From Methylocystis sp. (GTDB taxonomy: Bacteria; Pseudomonadota; Alphaproteobacteria; Rhizobiales; Beijerinckiaceae): a stretch of DNA of 62,508 nt. The position numbers were made by a program, and so were the translations under genes. The notes beneath the pieces are model-generated. The model did not search any database and was not told the origin of the DNA. It saw only the letters and a list, made by a program, of their open reading frames with translations. The first letter of the stretch is position 1. The number at the start of each line of letters is the position of its first letter. Location: the NCBI GenBank assembly GCA_020252485.1, contig JADCCX010000085.1, forward strand, positions 1 through 62,508, in the 5' to 3' direction. Shown here in pieces: positions 44,827 to 53,908 of the stretch.

Positions 44827-45678
44827 TCACCTTCCGGCAAACGGCGCCAGCGCCTGCAAGAGAGCCTCGCGGTCCGCCTTGATCCCCTTGTAGGCCAACT
44901 GCGGCTCCGTGAGGGCGGCGAGCTGATCGTAGAGCGCGCTGGCGAGCGCCGCGCCGTCCGGATGGTCCGCGAAGACGCCGAGCGGATCGATATAGGTGCG
45001 GATGGTGAAGAGGATATCGCCCGTCGCCGGGCTTTTCAGCAAAGTCTGCCGCTCGACGCGGAGATGGGCGAGCCCGGCGATAGCATCGGGGCGATCCCGC
45101 CATGAGCGCGGGCCCCCCTTCGGCGCGGGCCGATGCGGCTCATAGCCATCGTCGATCGACCAGTTCAGCCGCCACACCGGCGCACCAGGCTGAAGATTGT
45201 CGAAGATGCGGGCGACGCGGGTTGCCATCTGCCCGGCCCAGCCCGGCACATTGGCATGGATCGCATCCATCGGCTGGCTGAATTTCTCTGCCAGCGACCA
45301 TGACGCTGGGAAACACAGGCAGGCGGCTGCCAGACGCCAGCCATCGCTGCTCTGGCGCATGAGCACGAGATCGTCCTGCGCATGCCTTGCGGCCGTGACC
45401 AGAGGCGGCTCATCCGGCAGGGGCGCGGCGGGAACCGCGATGCCGTGATCGCGAGCCAGATGTTCGGCAATCCGGGCGAGCATATCCGCCTCGCTGGCCC
45501 GCGTTTCCGGCGTCGAGCGGATGACAACCTCGGGCCGGGTTGCGATCAGCCTGTGCTTGTCGGCGAGATCCGCATCCCGATCCGCATCGGGTTCGAGCCA
45601 CCGCGCCGGATCAAGCGGCCGCAGGCCGATGGTGAAGGGCCTGGACGGGCCGGCATAGGGGGCGTGAACCGGCCGCAT
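44827..45678 (-). CDS. Heme-dependent oxidative N-demethylase family protein (DUF3445)
   Basis: A 283-residue cytoplasmic protein. The family is recognised from RPFTIGLRPLDPARWLEPD near the N-terminus, VQDDL-like AQDDLVLM, LCFPASWSLAEKF near 122-134, and RVERQTLLKSPATGDILFTIRTYIDPL in overlapping pieces near 216-242. HdmA proteins use a PAS-fold heme to remove methyl groups from amines such as dimethylamine with oxygen. The associated flavin and Fe-S subunits are not next to it, so the true substrate is unclear. The pepF gene lies 5 bp upstream. Confidence 0.8.
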   Translation of the reverse strand: MRPVHAPYAGPSRPFTIGLRPLDPARWLEPDADRDADLADKHRLIATRPEVVIRSTPETRASEADMLARIAEHLARDHGIAVPAAPLPDEPPLVTAARHAQDDLVLMRQSSDGWRLAAACLCFPASWSLAEKFSQPMDAIHANVPGWAGQMATRVARIFDNLQPGAPVWRLNWSIDDGYEPHRPAPKGGPRSWRDRPDAIAGLAHLRVERQTLLKSPATGDILFTIRTYIDPLGVFADHPDGAALASALYDQLAALTEPQLAYKGIKADREALLQALAPFAGR

Positions 45679-45683
45679 CCGGT

Positions 45684-47492
45684 TCAGCCCATGGCTTCCA
45701 GCTCGATGATCATGCCCTCGATCATGTTGAGGCCGATCTGCCAGAAGGCGGGGTCCTTCGCATCAAGCCCGAAGGGCTTCAGCAGCTCGCCGTAGGGCTT
45801 GGCGCCGCCCGCCTTCAGGAGGTCGAAGTAATGCTCGACGAAACCGGGGTGGGCCTTCTCATAGACGCCGTAGAGCGAGTTCACGAGGCAATCGCCGAAG
45901 GCATAGGCATAGACATAGAAGGGCGAATGGATGAAATGCGGGATATAGGCCCAGAAAGTCTCGTAACCCGGATGAAACCTGATCGCCGGGCCAAGGCTTT
46001 CGCCCTGCACGCTCATCCATAGTTCGCCCAGTTGCTCGGAGGTCAATTCGCCCTCCTTGCGGGCTTCATGCACTTTGCGCTCGAAGGAATAGAAGGCGAT
46101 CTGGCGCACGACCGTGTTGATCATGTCCTCGACCTTCGAAGCGAGCATCGCCTTCTTCTGCTTCGGATCGGAGATGGCGGCCAGCAGCTTGCGGAAGGTC
46201 AGCATCTCGCCGAAGACGCTCGCGGTTTCAGCGAGCGTCAGCGGCGTGGGCGCCATCAGCGCGCCTTGCGGACTGGCCAGCACCTGGTGCACGCCGTGGC
46301 CGAGCTCATGCGCCAGCGTCATCACATCCCGCGGTTTTCCCTGATAGTTCATGAGCACGTAGGGATGCGCCGAAGGCACGGTGGGATGCGCGAAGGCGCC
46401 GGGCGACTTGCCGGGCCGCGTCGGCGCATCGATCCAGCCTTCATCGAAGAAGCGCCGGGCGATTGTCGCCATATCGGGCGAGAACCCGGCATAGGCGGTC
46501 AGCACCATATCCTTCGCCTCGCCCCAGGGAATGGCGCGCTGCTCGACCTTCGGCAGCGGCGCATTGCGGTCCCAGTGGTTGAGCTGCTCCATGCCGAACC
46601 ATTTGGCCTTGAGCTTGTAATAGCGGTGCGACAGCCGCGGATAGGCATCGCGCACGGCCGATACCAGCGCCTCGACCACCTCGGGCTCGACGCGGTTGGA
46701 GAGATGGCGGCTCTCGGCGATATCCTTGAAGCCGCGCCAGCGATCGGCGATCTCCTTGTCCTTTGCGAGCACGTTGGTGATCAGCGTGAACAGGCGGATA
46801 TTGTCGCCGAAGGTCTTGGCCAGCGCCTCCGCGCCTTTCTTGCGCTGCTCGCCCTCCGTGTCCTGCAACAGGTTCAGTGTCGGCTCGAGGGGAATGCTTT
46901 CGCCATCGACCTCGAAGCGAAGGCTGGCGATCGTCTCGTCGAACAGCCTGTTCCAGGCGCCCCGGCCCACAACCGATTTCTCATGGAAGAGCTGCTCAAG
47001 CTTGTCGTCGAGCTGATAGGGCTTCTCCTTGCGGATATCCTCGAGCCAAGGCGCGTAATGCGAGAGCGGAGCCTCAGCCGCCAGCTGATCAATCAAGGCA
47101 TCGTCGATGCGGTTGAGTTCCAGCGTGAAGAAGAGCAGGTCCGACGAGGCCGTGGTGATTTTCTCCTGCGCATCGCCATAAAACTTGCCCCGCGCCGGGT
47201 CTGTCGTGTCACCGGCATAGACCAGCCCGGCATAGGACATGATGCGGCCCATCAGGTCTTCCAGCGCCTCGAAGCGCTTCACGGCGGCGAACAGGGCCTT
47301 CGCGCCATCTTGGCCTTCCAGCATCGCCTGCAGCTTGCCGCGGAATTCACCCGCGAAAGCCGCCGCATCAGTGGCTGAACGCGCCAGATCCGCCGCATAT
47401 TCGGGCGATTCCATCGAAGGATAAAGGTCATCCAGCCGCCATTCCGGCATGGGTCCCAGATCGACTTCCTTCAGCTTCGGCTGCTGCGCCAT
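45684..47492 (-). CDS. pepF: Oligoendopeptidase F, M3 family
   Basis: A 602-residue cytoplasmic zinc metallopeptidase cutting short peptides. The zinc motif TLAHELGHGVHQ is near residues 391-402 with the third ligand Glu about 25 residues on (LAETASVFGE). The C-terminal HFIHSPFYVYAYAFGD is typical of the family. ATG 47492 is favoured because GGGAG stands six bases before it; the ATG two codons earlier has no room for a ribosome site. The 5' region of 321 bp to the next gene carries a repeat. Confidence 0.92.
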   Translation of the reverse strand: MAQQPKLKEVDLGPMPEWRLDDLYPSMESPEYAADLARSATDAAAFAGEFRGKLQAMLEGQDGAKALFAAVKRFEALEDLMGRIMSYAGLVYAGDTTDPARGKFYGDAQEKITTASSDLLFFTLELNRIDDALIDQLAAEAPLSHYAPWLEDIRKEKPYQLDDKLEQLFHEKSVVGRGAWNRLFDETIASLRFEVDGESIPLEPTLNLLQDTEGEQRKKGAEALAKTFGDNIRLFTLITNVLAKDKEIADRWRGFKDIAESRHLSNRVEPEVVEALVSAVRDAYPRLSHRYYKLKAKWFGMEQLNHWDRNAPLPKVEQRAIPWGEAKDMVLTAYAGFSPDMATIARRFFDEGWIDAPTRPGKSPGAFAHPTVPSAHPYVLMNYQGKPRDVMTLAHELGHGVHQVLASPQGALMAPTPLTLAETASVFGEMLTFRKLLAAISDPKQKKAMLASKVEDMINTVVRQIAFYSFERKVHEARKEGELTSEQLGELWMSVQGESLGPAIRFHPGYETFWAYIPHFIHSPFYVYAYAFGDCLVNSLYGVYEKAHPGFVEHYFDLLKAGGAKPYGELLKPFGLDAKDPAFWQIGLNMIEGMIIELEAMG

Positions 47493-47623
47493 TTCCATCT
47501 CCCGGCTGTCGCTCCGACATAGGGGGCAAGATGCCGATTGTCATCCCTTCCGGTTCCGGCGTCACAGGGGCGCAGCGTTTTGGCCCGCTCCATTACAATC
47601 GCCTGGTCCATTCAGTCGAAGAC

Positions 47624-47706
47624 TGTCATGCCCGGGCTTAATCCGGTTATCCCCGTTTGCCCCGGACCGAAGACGTGGATGGCCGGGTCAAGCCCGGCCA
47701 GGACGA
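47624..47706. repeat. Nested palindromic repeat, copy 2
   Basis: Related to 37269-37348. The right half (ACGTGGATGGCCGGGTCAAG and CCCGGCCAGGACG) is nearly the same as copy 1, while the left half has diverged. It lies in the 400-bp gap between the divergent pepF and HNH genes, where I see no other gene. Confidence 0.65.
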
Positions 47707-47897
47707 TGATCGGATAGGGATGGAATGGCCTTCTTTACAATCGCCATCCCCCTTCACAATTTTGTCGTGGCGCGCTTAGATACCGCTGCTGTCGCAGATT
47801 CGTCTGCATCATATGGTCTATGGCTTGTGGTTCGGTCGGATCCGGCACATGGTCGTGCTCGGTGAAGGTCCACCTGAAGGCAGGAGGCTTCTCAGGT

Positions 47898-48482
47898 TTG
47901 ACGGTCCATGTTGTGCCGCCCCTGGTGCGGGAGAATGCGTCGCCGGAATCGTGCCCGGCTCTGGTCCTGAATGCCGATTACCGGCCGCTGAGCTATTATC
48001 CGCTGTCGCTCTGGAGCTGGCAGGATACGCTGAAGGCGGTGTTCCTCGACCGCGTCAACATCGTTTCGGAATATGACACCGTCGTCCGCAGCCCGACCTC
48101 GGAGTTCCGGCTGCCCTCGGTTGTGTCGCTGAAGACCTATGTGCAGCCATCGCGCCATCCCGCTTTCACGCGCTTCAACGTCTTCCTGCGCGACAAGTTC
48201 AGCTGCCAGTATTGCGGCGACCGGGATGAATTGACCTTCGACCACGTGGTGCCGCGCTCCAAGGGCGGGCTCACTTCCTGGGAGAATGTCGTGGCGGCAT
48301 GTTCCTGCTGCAACCTCGCCAAGGGCGACAAGATGCCCGCCGTGGCGAAGATGTTCCCGATGCAAAAGCCCTTCGCGCCGACGGTGAACGACCTGCACCG
48401 CAACGGCAGGCTGTTTCCGCCGAACTACCTGCACAACAGCTGGATGGATTATCTCTACTGGGATACGGAGCTGGAGACGTAA
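47898..48482 (+). CDS. HNH endonuclease family protein
   Basis: A 194-residue protein with a Cys-rich HNH nuclease domain. CQYCGDRDELTFDHVVPRSKGG lies near residues 112-133 with the paired CSCCNLAKGD near 148. The N-terminal NADYRPLSYYPLSLWSWQD is highly conserved among Alphaproteobacteria. The biological substrate is unknown; it is a chromosomal core gene, not a restriction system. I favour TTG 47898 because AGGAGG stands 10 bases upstream and family similarity begins there. In-frame ATG 47820 and GTG 47862 lack ribosome sites. Confidence 0.85.
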   Translation: MTVHVVPPLVRENASPESCPALVLNADYRPLSYYPLSLWSWQDTLKAVFLDRVNIVSEYDTVVRSPTSEFRLPSVVSLKTYVQPSRHPAFTRFNVFLRDKFSCQYCGDRDELTFDHVVPRSKGGLTSWENVVAACSCCNLAKGDKMPAVAKMFPMQKPFAPTVNDLHRNGRLFPPNYLHNSWMDYLYWDTELET

Positions 48483-48493
48483 GGTCGGCAGCT

Positions 48494-48781
48494 TTATGAA
48501 GCTATTTGATCAGTTTGGCGGTTGCTGACGAAATCCCAAACAGCTTGCGGCATCCAGCCATCGCATGAATTGTCGGACAACTCGACAGCGAGAAAATGAA
48601 GTTGGGGGAAAGAACCCCGGATTCGTGCACAAAGGTCCGTCACTGCCAAATCAGTTTTTACTATTAAGAACCCTGACGTTAGCAGAAGCCAATCTGCAAT
48701 TTCGGGCGATGTCTTTATTTTTGTCATCACAATTGAAGGATCAATCTGAGCGACATTGAAAGACAAAAGAAAATTTTTCAT
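48494..48781 (-). CDS. Small protein with predicted Cas2/SinR-like ferredoxin fold
   Basis: A 95-residue protein. The predicted order is beta (MKNFLLSFNV), helix, beta hairpin (WLLLTSGFLIVKT), helix, beta (FLAVELS) and a C-terminal helix with WMPQAVWDFV. This is the beta-alpha-beta-beta-alpha-beta order of the ferredoxin-like fold, and it recalls SinR-like small proteins related to Cas2 and VapD. This is inference from pattern, not a database match. It overlaps the upstream membrane protein gene by ATGA, so both form a unit. No cas genes or repeats are nearby. Codon use is less GC-rich than the neighbours. Confidence 0.5.
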   Translation of the reverse strand: MKNFLLSFNVAQIDPSIVMTKIKTSPEIADWLLLTSGFLIVKTDLAVTDLCARIRGSFPQLHFLAVELSDNSCDGWMPQAVWDFVSNRQTDQIAS

Positions 48782-49152
48782 TCGATTGACCTCCTCTTTC
48801 TAACCCGCTGTGCCTGACTTTTCGAAACACCCTCGGTGTCGTCGATGATAATGGGCGTTTCCTGACCCTTTTGGAAGAGCTCGATCTGCTGCTGCTTAAG
48901 CTGATACTCCTCCGACTGAAGCCTGTCGGGATCCCTGAACAAAAACAAAAAATAAGCCAGCGCCACGAGAGCGACAGGTATCGCCGCCAGAAAAAGGAAC
49001 GCCGTCGCAAGCGCTGGATTGGCTACAAATGCTGCAAGCACAGCCGACACGGGAGTGACCACTGCTGTCAGCCAAAGCAAAGGGTTAAGCGCGTTATCTA
49101 CTTTCACGACCGCAGCGCGCTCGATCAGACGCTTCAGGTCTGGTACTTTCAT
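48778..49152 (-). CDS. Hypothetical membrane protein paired with the Cas2/SinR-like gene
   Basis: A 124-residue protein with two hydrophobic segments at about residues 25-45 and 50-72, a short turn between them, and a long charged C-terminal tail (KQQQIELFQKGQE, then RVRKRRSIE) likely in the cytoplasm. No family recognised. It is followed with ATGA overlap by the small ferredoxin-fold protein. Lower GC than the surroundings and lack of obvious homologues suggest an accessory, transferred pair inserted between the HNH gene and dsbB. Confidence 0.5.
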   Translation of the reverse strand: MKVPDLKRLIERAAVVKVDNALNPLLWLTAVVTPVSAVLAAFVANPALATAFLFLAAIPVALVALAYFLFLFRDPDRLQSEEYQLKQQQIELFQKGQETPIIIDDTEGVSKSQAQRVRKRRSIE

Positions 49153-49249
49153 TGCTTAAGCATTCTCCCAAGCCATACAAGAATGGCAATCTTCAATCTG
49201 TCAATCCGCGTTTTCGGACAGCGTTGCGGCGAAGACAGCAACGATTCGC

Positions 49250-49774
49250 CTAACTCCGCCATCCCCTGATCGCGATGGTGGCCAGCACGAACGATATCAG
49301 CGCATTCCAGCCTGCGAGCGAGAGCCCCAGAATGCGGAAGGGCGCTTCGATGCAGCTGACAATGCGGGTGTTGTTCACCGCCGTCAGCAGATCGTTCACG
49401 TTGGCCGGCCCGGCCGAAATCCGGCCGCCGCAATCCGCCGGTCCCAGCCACCAGCCCCATTCCACGCCCGCGTGGTGCACGCCCAGCGCCACGCTGATCA
49501 TGAAGATCGCAGCCAGCATCGCGAAGGCGGGGCGTACGGCGCGGCTCATCTTCATCGGCCCCGCGATCACCCATGCGAAGGCCGCCAGCGGCACGGCGAA
49601 GTAATAGGGCCAGCGCTGCAGGAGGCAGAGCTTGCAGGGAATGTAGCCGAGCCCATATTCGGTGAACCAGGCGCCGCTGATCGTGGCGGCCGACAGGACG
49701 AACAGAACCATCGCCCGCCGGTCAGGCGAGGAAGCCGCATATTCGTAGAGCATTTTGAGAGACGGAATTCTCAC
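49250..49774 (-). CDS. dsbB: Disulfide bond formation protein B
   Basis: A 174-residue inner-membrane protein with four membrane segments that reoxidises DsbA and passes electrons to quinone. The first cysteine pair is PCKLCLLQRWPYY near residues 42-54; the second is formed by DCGG near 115 and SCIEAPFRILGLSLAGWN near 138. GTG 49774 overlaps the YqaA-like gene stop (GTGA); an ATG seven codons later is also possible. dsbA is not adjacent. Confidence 0.88.
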   Translation of the reverse strand: MRIPSLKMLYEYAASSPDRRAMVLFVLSAATISGAWFTEYGLGYIPCKLCLLQRWPYYFAVPLAAFAWVIAGPMKMSRAVRPAFAMLAAIFMISVALGVHHAGVEWGWWLGPADCGGRISAGPANVNDLLTAVNNTRIVSCIEAPFRILGLSLAGWNALISFVLATIAIRGWRS

Positions 49775-50352
49775 AGCAGCGCCTTCAAAAGCAAAAATCC
49801 GCCGACGATCAACGCAAGAACAATGGCGATGATGAGGCCGCCATGCCGATCCATGACGACGCTGATCGGCCCGCCGAACCGGTTCATCAACCCGGCGACA
49901 GCGAAGAACCGGATGCCGCGCGTGATCGCCGACAGAACGACGAACCAAAACAGGTCATAGCCCGCGATGCCGCTGGCGATGGTCACGAACTTGAAGGGAA
50001 TGGGCGTCAGGCCCTTGATCAGGATCAGCAGCGCGCCGTACTCGCGATAGAGCGCCAGCAAGCTGTCGATCTTGTCCTTGCCGCCATAGACCGAGATCAG
50101 CCACTGGCCGATCGTATCCCAGAAATAGACGCCGATGGCATAGCCCGCCAATCCGCCGATCACCGACATCACGGTGCAGATCAACGCATAGGTATAGGCT
50201 TTCTGCGGCTTGGCCAGCGCCATCGGTGCCAGCACCACATCCGGCGGAATCGGAAAGAAGGAGCTCTCCGCGAAGGCGACCGCGCCCAGCGCATAGGGCG
50301 CGGAAGGACGGCCGGCGAGCGAAAGCGTCCAATCGTAGAGGCGCTTGAACAT
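49771..50352 (-). CDS. YqaA/DedA family membrane protein
   Basis: A 193-residue inner-membrane protein with four to five hydrophobic segments. The family traits are AESSFFPIPPDVVLAPMAL near residues 29-47, GGLAGYAIGVYFWD near 66-79 and KGLTPIPFKFVTIASGIAGY near 113-132. DedA-superfamily proteins flip or transport lipids; the role of YqaA is not defined. It is cotranscribed with dsbB and divergent from the pseudouridine synthase gene. Confidence 0.85.
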   Translation of the reverse strand: MFKRLYDWTLSLAGRPSAPYALGAVAFAESSFFPIPPDVVLAPMALAKPQKAYTYALICTVMSVIGGLAGYAIGVYFWDTIGQWLISVYGGKDKIDSLLALYREYGALLILIKGLTPIPFKFVTIASGIAGYDLFWFVVLSAITRGIRFFAVAGLMNRFGGPISVVMDRHGGLIIAIVLALIVGGFLLLKALL

Positions 50353-50483
50353 GAGGCCCGCGATAAACGTGTTCGCGCGATTTATCCATGCAGCAGTGTG
50401 GGAGTATAGGGTAACGCTGCTTCCGGTCGCGCTGATCGCGATGAAACACGCCGCTCCGGCACCTCTGGACCTTGCCTCACGTC

Positions 50484-51473
50484 ATGCCTGAAACCTTTCT
50501 GATCACGCCCGAGATCGCCGGTGAGCGGCTCGACAAGACGCTGGCGAAGCTCGCGCCGGATCTCTCCCGCACGCGCATCCAGGCGATCGCCGAGGAAGGG
50601 CACGTCTCGGTCAACGGCAAGCCCGAGACGACCATGTCGCGCAAGCTTGCGGCCGGCGACGCGATCGGCCTGATCCGGCCGGACGCCGTCGATCCCGAAC
50701 CGAAGGGTGAGGCGATCCCGCTCGATGTTGTGTTCGAGGATGATGATCTGATCGTCATCGACAAGCCGGCGGGTCTGGTGGTGCATCCGGCCGGCGGGCA
50801 CGAGACCGGCACGCTCGTCAATGCGCTGATCGCCCATTGCGGCAATAGCCTGTCGGGCATCGGCGGGGTCAAGCGCCCCGGCATCGTGCATCGGCTCGAC
50901 AAGGACACCTCGGGGCTGCTCGTCGTCGCCAAGAATGACGCCACCCACAAGGCGCTCTCGGCCCAATTCGCCGACCATGGCCGGACCGGCCCGCTGGAGC
51001 GGGCCTATATCGCCTTCGTCTGGGGGAGGCCGCAAAGCAGCGCCGGCACGGTCCGGACGCAGATCGACCGCTCGGCCATCAACCGCGAAAAGATGGCGGT
51101 CGCCCCCGAAGACAAGGGCCGCGAGGCGATCACGCATTTCGAGGTGACGCGAACCTTTGAGGGCGCGGATGGGCGCCCGCTGGTCAGCCAGCTTCTGTGC
51201 ACGCTCGAAACGGGGCGGACGCACCAGATCCGCGTGCATATGACCCATATGGGCCATCCGCTGCTGGGCGACAGCCTCTATGGCGGCGGCTTCAAGACGA
51301 AGGCGGCGCATTTGAGCGCCGCCGCACGCGCTGCATTGACCGCGCTCGGCCGCCAGGCGCTGCATGCGACGCTGCTCGGCTTCGAACATCCCGCCACGGG
51401 CGAGACGATGCACTTCGAGAGACCCTTGCCGCCGGATATGGCGCGGCTCCAGGAAGCGCTCGAAAGGGCCTGA
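50484..51473 (+). CDS. rluD: RluA-family pseudouridine synthase, RluD-like
   Basis: A 329-residue rRNA modification enzyme. An N-terminal S4 RNA-binding domain ([20 protein letters not shown], residues 12-31) is followed by the catalytic domain with [19 protein letters not shown] near 138-156, including the essential Asp. The later motifs [12 protein letters not shown] and [12 protein letters not shown] are also complete. RluD makes pseudouridines 1911/1915/1917 in 23S rRNA; assignment among RluA members is by overall resemblance. ATG 50484 was preferred to an in-frame TTG four codons earlier. In many Rhizobiales rpoH follows rluD, which is not so here. Confidence 0.88.
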   Translation: MPETFLITPEIAGERLDKTLAKLAPDLSRTRIQAIAEEGHVSVNGKPETTMSRKLAAGDAIGLIRPDAVDPEPKGEAIPLDVVFEDDDLIVIDKPAGLVVHPAGGHETGTLVNALIAHCGNSLSGIGGVKRPGIVHRLDKDTSGLLVVAKNDATHKALSAQFADHGRTGPLERAYIAFVWGRPQSSAGTVRTQIDRSAINREKMAVAPEDKGREAITHFEVTRTFEGADGRPLVSQLLCTLETGRTHQIRVHMTHMGHPLLGDSLYGGGFKTKAAHLSAAARAALTALGRQALHATLLGFEHPATGETMHFERPLPPDMARLQEALERA

Positions 51474-51549
51474 CGCGGCCCGCGTCCGCCCCGGGCTTCG
51501 CTCGCAGCAGCCTCTTGCGCATGACCCTAAAACGGGCCTAACTCTTCTG

Positions 51550-52179
51550 ATGGCAGGCGCGGCTCATAACCATTCGCACGGACCCGATGGTCCCTGGAAC
51601 GACATGGAGCTCCGGGTGAAGGCGCTGGAGACGATCCTTGTCGAGAAGGGCTATGTCGATCCTGCCGCGCTTGATGTCCTGATCGAGACCTATGAGCACC
51701 GCATCGGACCGAAGAACGGAGCCCGCGTCGTGGCCCGGGCCTGGAGCGACGCGGATTATCTTCTGCGGCTGCGCGCCGATGCCACGGCCGCCATCGCGGA
51801 GCTCGGCTACAGCGGCAGGCAGGGCGAGCATATGCGAATCGCCGAAAACACGCCCGAGGTCCATAACCTCGTCGTCTGCACGCTTTGCTCCTGCTATCCG
51901 TGGAGCGTGCTGGGCCTGCCCCCGGTCTGGTACAAATCGGCGCCCTACCGCTCCCGCGCCGTCATCGATCCGCGCGGAGTCCTGAGGGATTTCGGCGTTG
52001 AATTGCCGGCCGGGACCAAGCTGCGCGTCTGGGATTCGACCGCCGAATTGCGCTACCTGGTGATCCCAATGCGGCCGGCAGGCAGCGAAGGTATGGATCA
52101 GGACGCGCTGGCGGCGCTGGTCACCCGCGATTCGATGATCGGCGCCGGCCTCGCCCTCACTCCCGGAAAAGCAGCATGA
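51550..52179 (+). CDS. nthA: Nitrile hydratase alpha subunit, cobalt type
   Basis: A 209-residue metal subunit. The metal-binding claw is [18 protein letters not shown] near residues 113-130. Thr in CTLCSC marks the cobalt type, where iron enzymes have Ser. Two of the cysteines are oxidised in the active enzyme. It hydrates nitriles to amides together with the beta subunit encoded next (ATGA overlap). Thiocyanate hydrolase uses a similar subunit, but the separate beta and accessory genes favour nitrile hydratase. The gene starts 76 bp after rluD. Confidence 0.9.
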   Translation: MAGAAHNHSHGPDGPWNDMELRVKALETILVEKGYVDPAALDVLIETYEHRIGPKNGARVVARAWSDADYLLRLRADATAAIAELGYSGRQGEHMRIAENTPEVHNLVVCTLCSCYPWSVLGLPPVWYKSAPYRSRAVIDPRGVLRDFGVELPAGTKLRVWDSTAELRYLVIPMRPAGSEGMDQDALAALVTRDSMIGAGLALTPGKAA

Positions 52180-52850
52180 ACGGCCCGCAGGATCTGGGCG
52201 GCCAGATGGGGCATGGCCCTATTCTGCCCGAGCCCAACGAGCCGCTGTTCCACGCCGAATGGGAGAAGCGCGCGCTCGCGATCACGCTGGCGATGGGGGC
52301 TTGCGGCGCCTGGACCATCGACACCTCGCGCCACGCAAGGGAATCCCTGCCGCCGGCGACCTATCTCGCGGCGAGCTACTACGAAATCTGGATCAGGGCG
52401 CTCGAAAACCTGCTGACGGCGCATGGCCTGGTGGACAAGCCCGAACTTGCGGCAGGCCATGCGCTTTCACCTGCGGGACCTGTGAAGCGCGTGCTTAAGG
52501 CAGCCGCTGTCCCCGGCGTGCTGGCCGCCGGCTCACCCTACGACCGGCCCTGCGCCAGCGCGCCGCGATTCAAGCCTGGCGACCGCGTGATGGCGCGCAA
52601 CGACCATGTCGCGACCCATACGCGGCTGCCGCGCTATATCCGCGGGCGGGAAGGCGAGATTGTCGCCAACCATGGCTCCTTCGTGCTTCCCGACAGCAAT
52701 GCCCACGGACGGGGCGAGAGCCCGATCTGGTGCTACGGCGTCCGTTTCGGAGCGGAGGAGCTTTGGGGCGCGGGCGCCGAGCCCGGCTGCGAAGTCATGG
52801 TCGATTGCTGGGAAACCTATCTTACGCCGGCTCGCGAAAGGGCCGCATGA
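52176..52850 (+). CDS. nthB: Nitrile hydratase beta subunit
   Basis: A 224-residue partner of NthA. The N-terminal [16 protein letters not shown] is diagnostic, followed by a helical region (about 30-90) with [22 protein letters not shown]-terminal SH3-like barrel starts near 130 with [13 protein letters not shown] and ends with [11 protein letters not shown] and VDCWETYL. Length is normal. It overlaps both nthA and the accessory gene by ATGA. Confidence 0.92.
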   Translation: MNGPQDLGGQMGHGPILPEPNEPLFHAEWEKRALAITLAMGACGAWTIDTSRHARESLPPATYLAASYYEIWIRALENLLTAHGLVDKPELAAGHALSPAGPVKRVLKAAAVPGVLAAGSPYDRPCASAPRFKPGDRVMARNDHVATHTRLPRYIRGREGEIVANHGSFVLPDSNAHGRGESPIWCYGVRFGAEELWGAGAEPGCEVMVDCWETYLTPARERAA

Positions 52851-53224
52851 GCAGCTGCGCCCTGCCCTCCTATATCGCGGAATTGCGCCTGCAGGGCCTC
52901 GACGGCGATCAGGCAGTCTTCACCGCTCCCTGGGAAGCACAGGCCTTCGCCATGGCGGTGATGCTGCATGAGCGCGGGCTCTTCACCTGGGCGGAATGGG
53001 CCGAGGCGCTCTCCGGCGAAATCAGGCGGGCCCAAAGGCTCGGCGATCCGGACAATGGCCGCACCTACTACCGGCATTGGCTGAACGCGCTCGAAAAGCT
53101 GATCGTCGCCAAAGGACTGGCCAGCACGGGAATGCTCTCCATCCTGCGCGATCAATGGGATGTCGCGGCCCGCGAGACGCCCCATGGCCAGCCCGTCACG
53201 CTGCGTCCGGCAGGGCAGCGGTAA
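52847..53224 (+). CDS. Nitrile hydratase accessory (activator) protein
   Basis: A 125-residue protein required for cobalt insertion in this enzyme class. It resembles the N-terminal helical part of the beta subunit: WEAQAFAMAVMLHERGLFTWAEW, in overlapping pieces near 28-50, and TYYRHWLNALEKLIVAKGL near 76-94, comparable to [18 protein letters not shown] of NthB. It is last in the nthAB operon. No amidase gene follows, so the amide product must be handled elsewhere. Convergent with trcR, 18 bp away. Confidence 0.85.
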   Translation: MSSCALPSYIAELRLQGLDGDQAVFTAPWEAQAFAMAVMLHERGLFTWAEWAEALSGEIRRAQRLGDPDNGRTYYRHWLNALEKLIVAKGLASTGMLSILRDQWDVAARETPHGQPVTLRPAGQR

Positions 53225-53242
53225 CGGGTCGGGCGGCGGCCC

Positions 53243-53908
53243 TTACTCCTCGTCGGCGCCTTTCAGCTGCTTCAGCTTGGCGAAGACGGCGCTGACATCG
53301 AGCTCGCCGTCCTTGTCCGCCTTCTCGCCCGTCGTATCCTCGGCCTTGAGCAGCGTCGGTCCGGTATCGACCGGCGCTTCCGGCCTGTCCTTCGAAGCGC
53401 GGTTGACCTCGAAATCGAGATCGATCTGCGAGCAAAGGCCAAGCGTCACCGGATCCAGCGGGGACAAGGTGGAAGATTGCCAGTGGGTGCGCTCCTTGAT
53501 CGAGGCGATCGTGCTTTTCGTGGTGCCGACAAGGCGCATGATCTGCGCATCCTTCAGCTCCGGATGGTTGCGGAGCAGCCAGAGAATCGCGTTCGGCCGA
53601 TCCTGACGGCGCGAGAGCGGCGTGTAGCGCGGACCCTTCCGCTTGGGCGCTTCGGGCAGCCGGACCTTGGAGACGGAAAGCTTCAGATGATGGTCAGGAT
53701 TGCCCTGCGCCAGATCAAGCTCCTCACGGGTCAACTGGCCATGCATGATGGGGTCGAAGCCCTTGATGCCGGTGGCGGCCTCGCCATCGGCGATCGCCTT
53801 CACCTCCAGCGGGTGAAGTCCGCAGAAATGGGCGATCTGCTCGAAGGTCAGGCTCGTGTTCTCCACCAGCCACACGGCGGTCGCCTTGGGCATCAGCAGC
53901 GTCGTCAT
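53243..53908 (-). CDS. trcR: Cell-cycle transcriptional regulator TrcR (DUF1013)
   Basis: A 221-residue protein conserved in Alphaproteobacteria. The N-terminal half has TLLMPKATAVWLVENTSLTFEQIAHFCGLH (in pieces) with a helix-turn-helix-like IAHFCGLHPLEVKAIADG near residues 26-43. A second such region follows at PNAILWLLRNHPELKDAQIMRLVGTTKSTI (in pieces) near 105-135. The C-terminus is acidic and disordered. I recall DUF1013 as the TrcR family of transcription-associated regulators; its targets here are unknown. It is divergent from the dehydratase gene with a 276-bp gap in which I see no gene. Confidence 0.82.
   Translation of the reverse strand: MTTLLMPKATAVWLVENTSLTFEQIAHFCGLHPLEVKAIADGEAATGIKGFDPIMHGQLTREELDLAQGNPDHHLKLSVSKVRLPEAPKRKGPRYTPLSRRQDRPNAILWLLRNHPELKDAQIMRLVGTTKSTIASIKERTHWQSSTLSPLDPVTLGLCSQIDLDFEVNRASKDRPEAPVDTGPTLLKAEDTTGEKADKDGELDVSAVFAKLKQLKGADEE

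Noticed and set aside
49149-49574. 141-codon minus-strand frame between the low-GC pair and dsbB
   Set aside because: It mostly overlaps dsbB in another frame; dsbB has its cysteine pairs and membrane segments.
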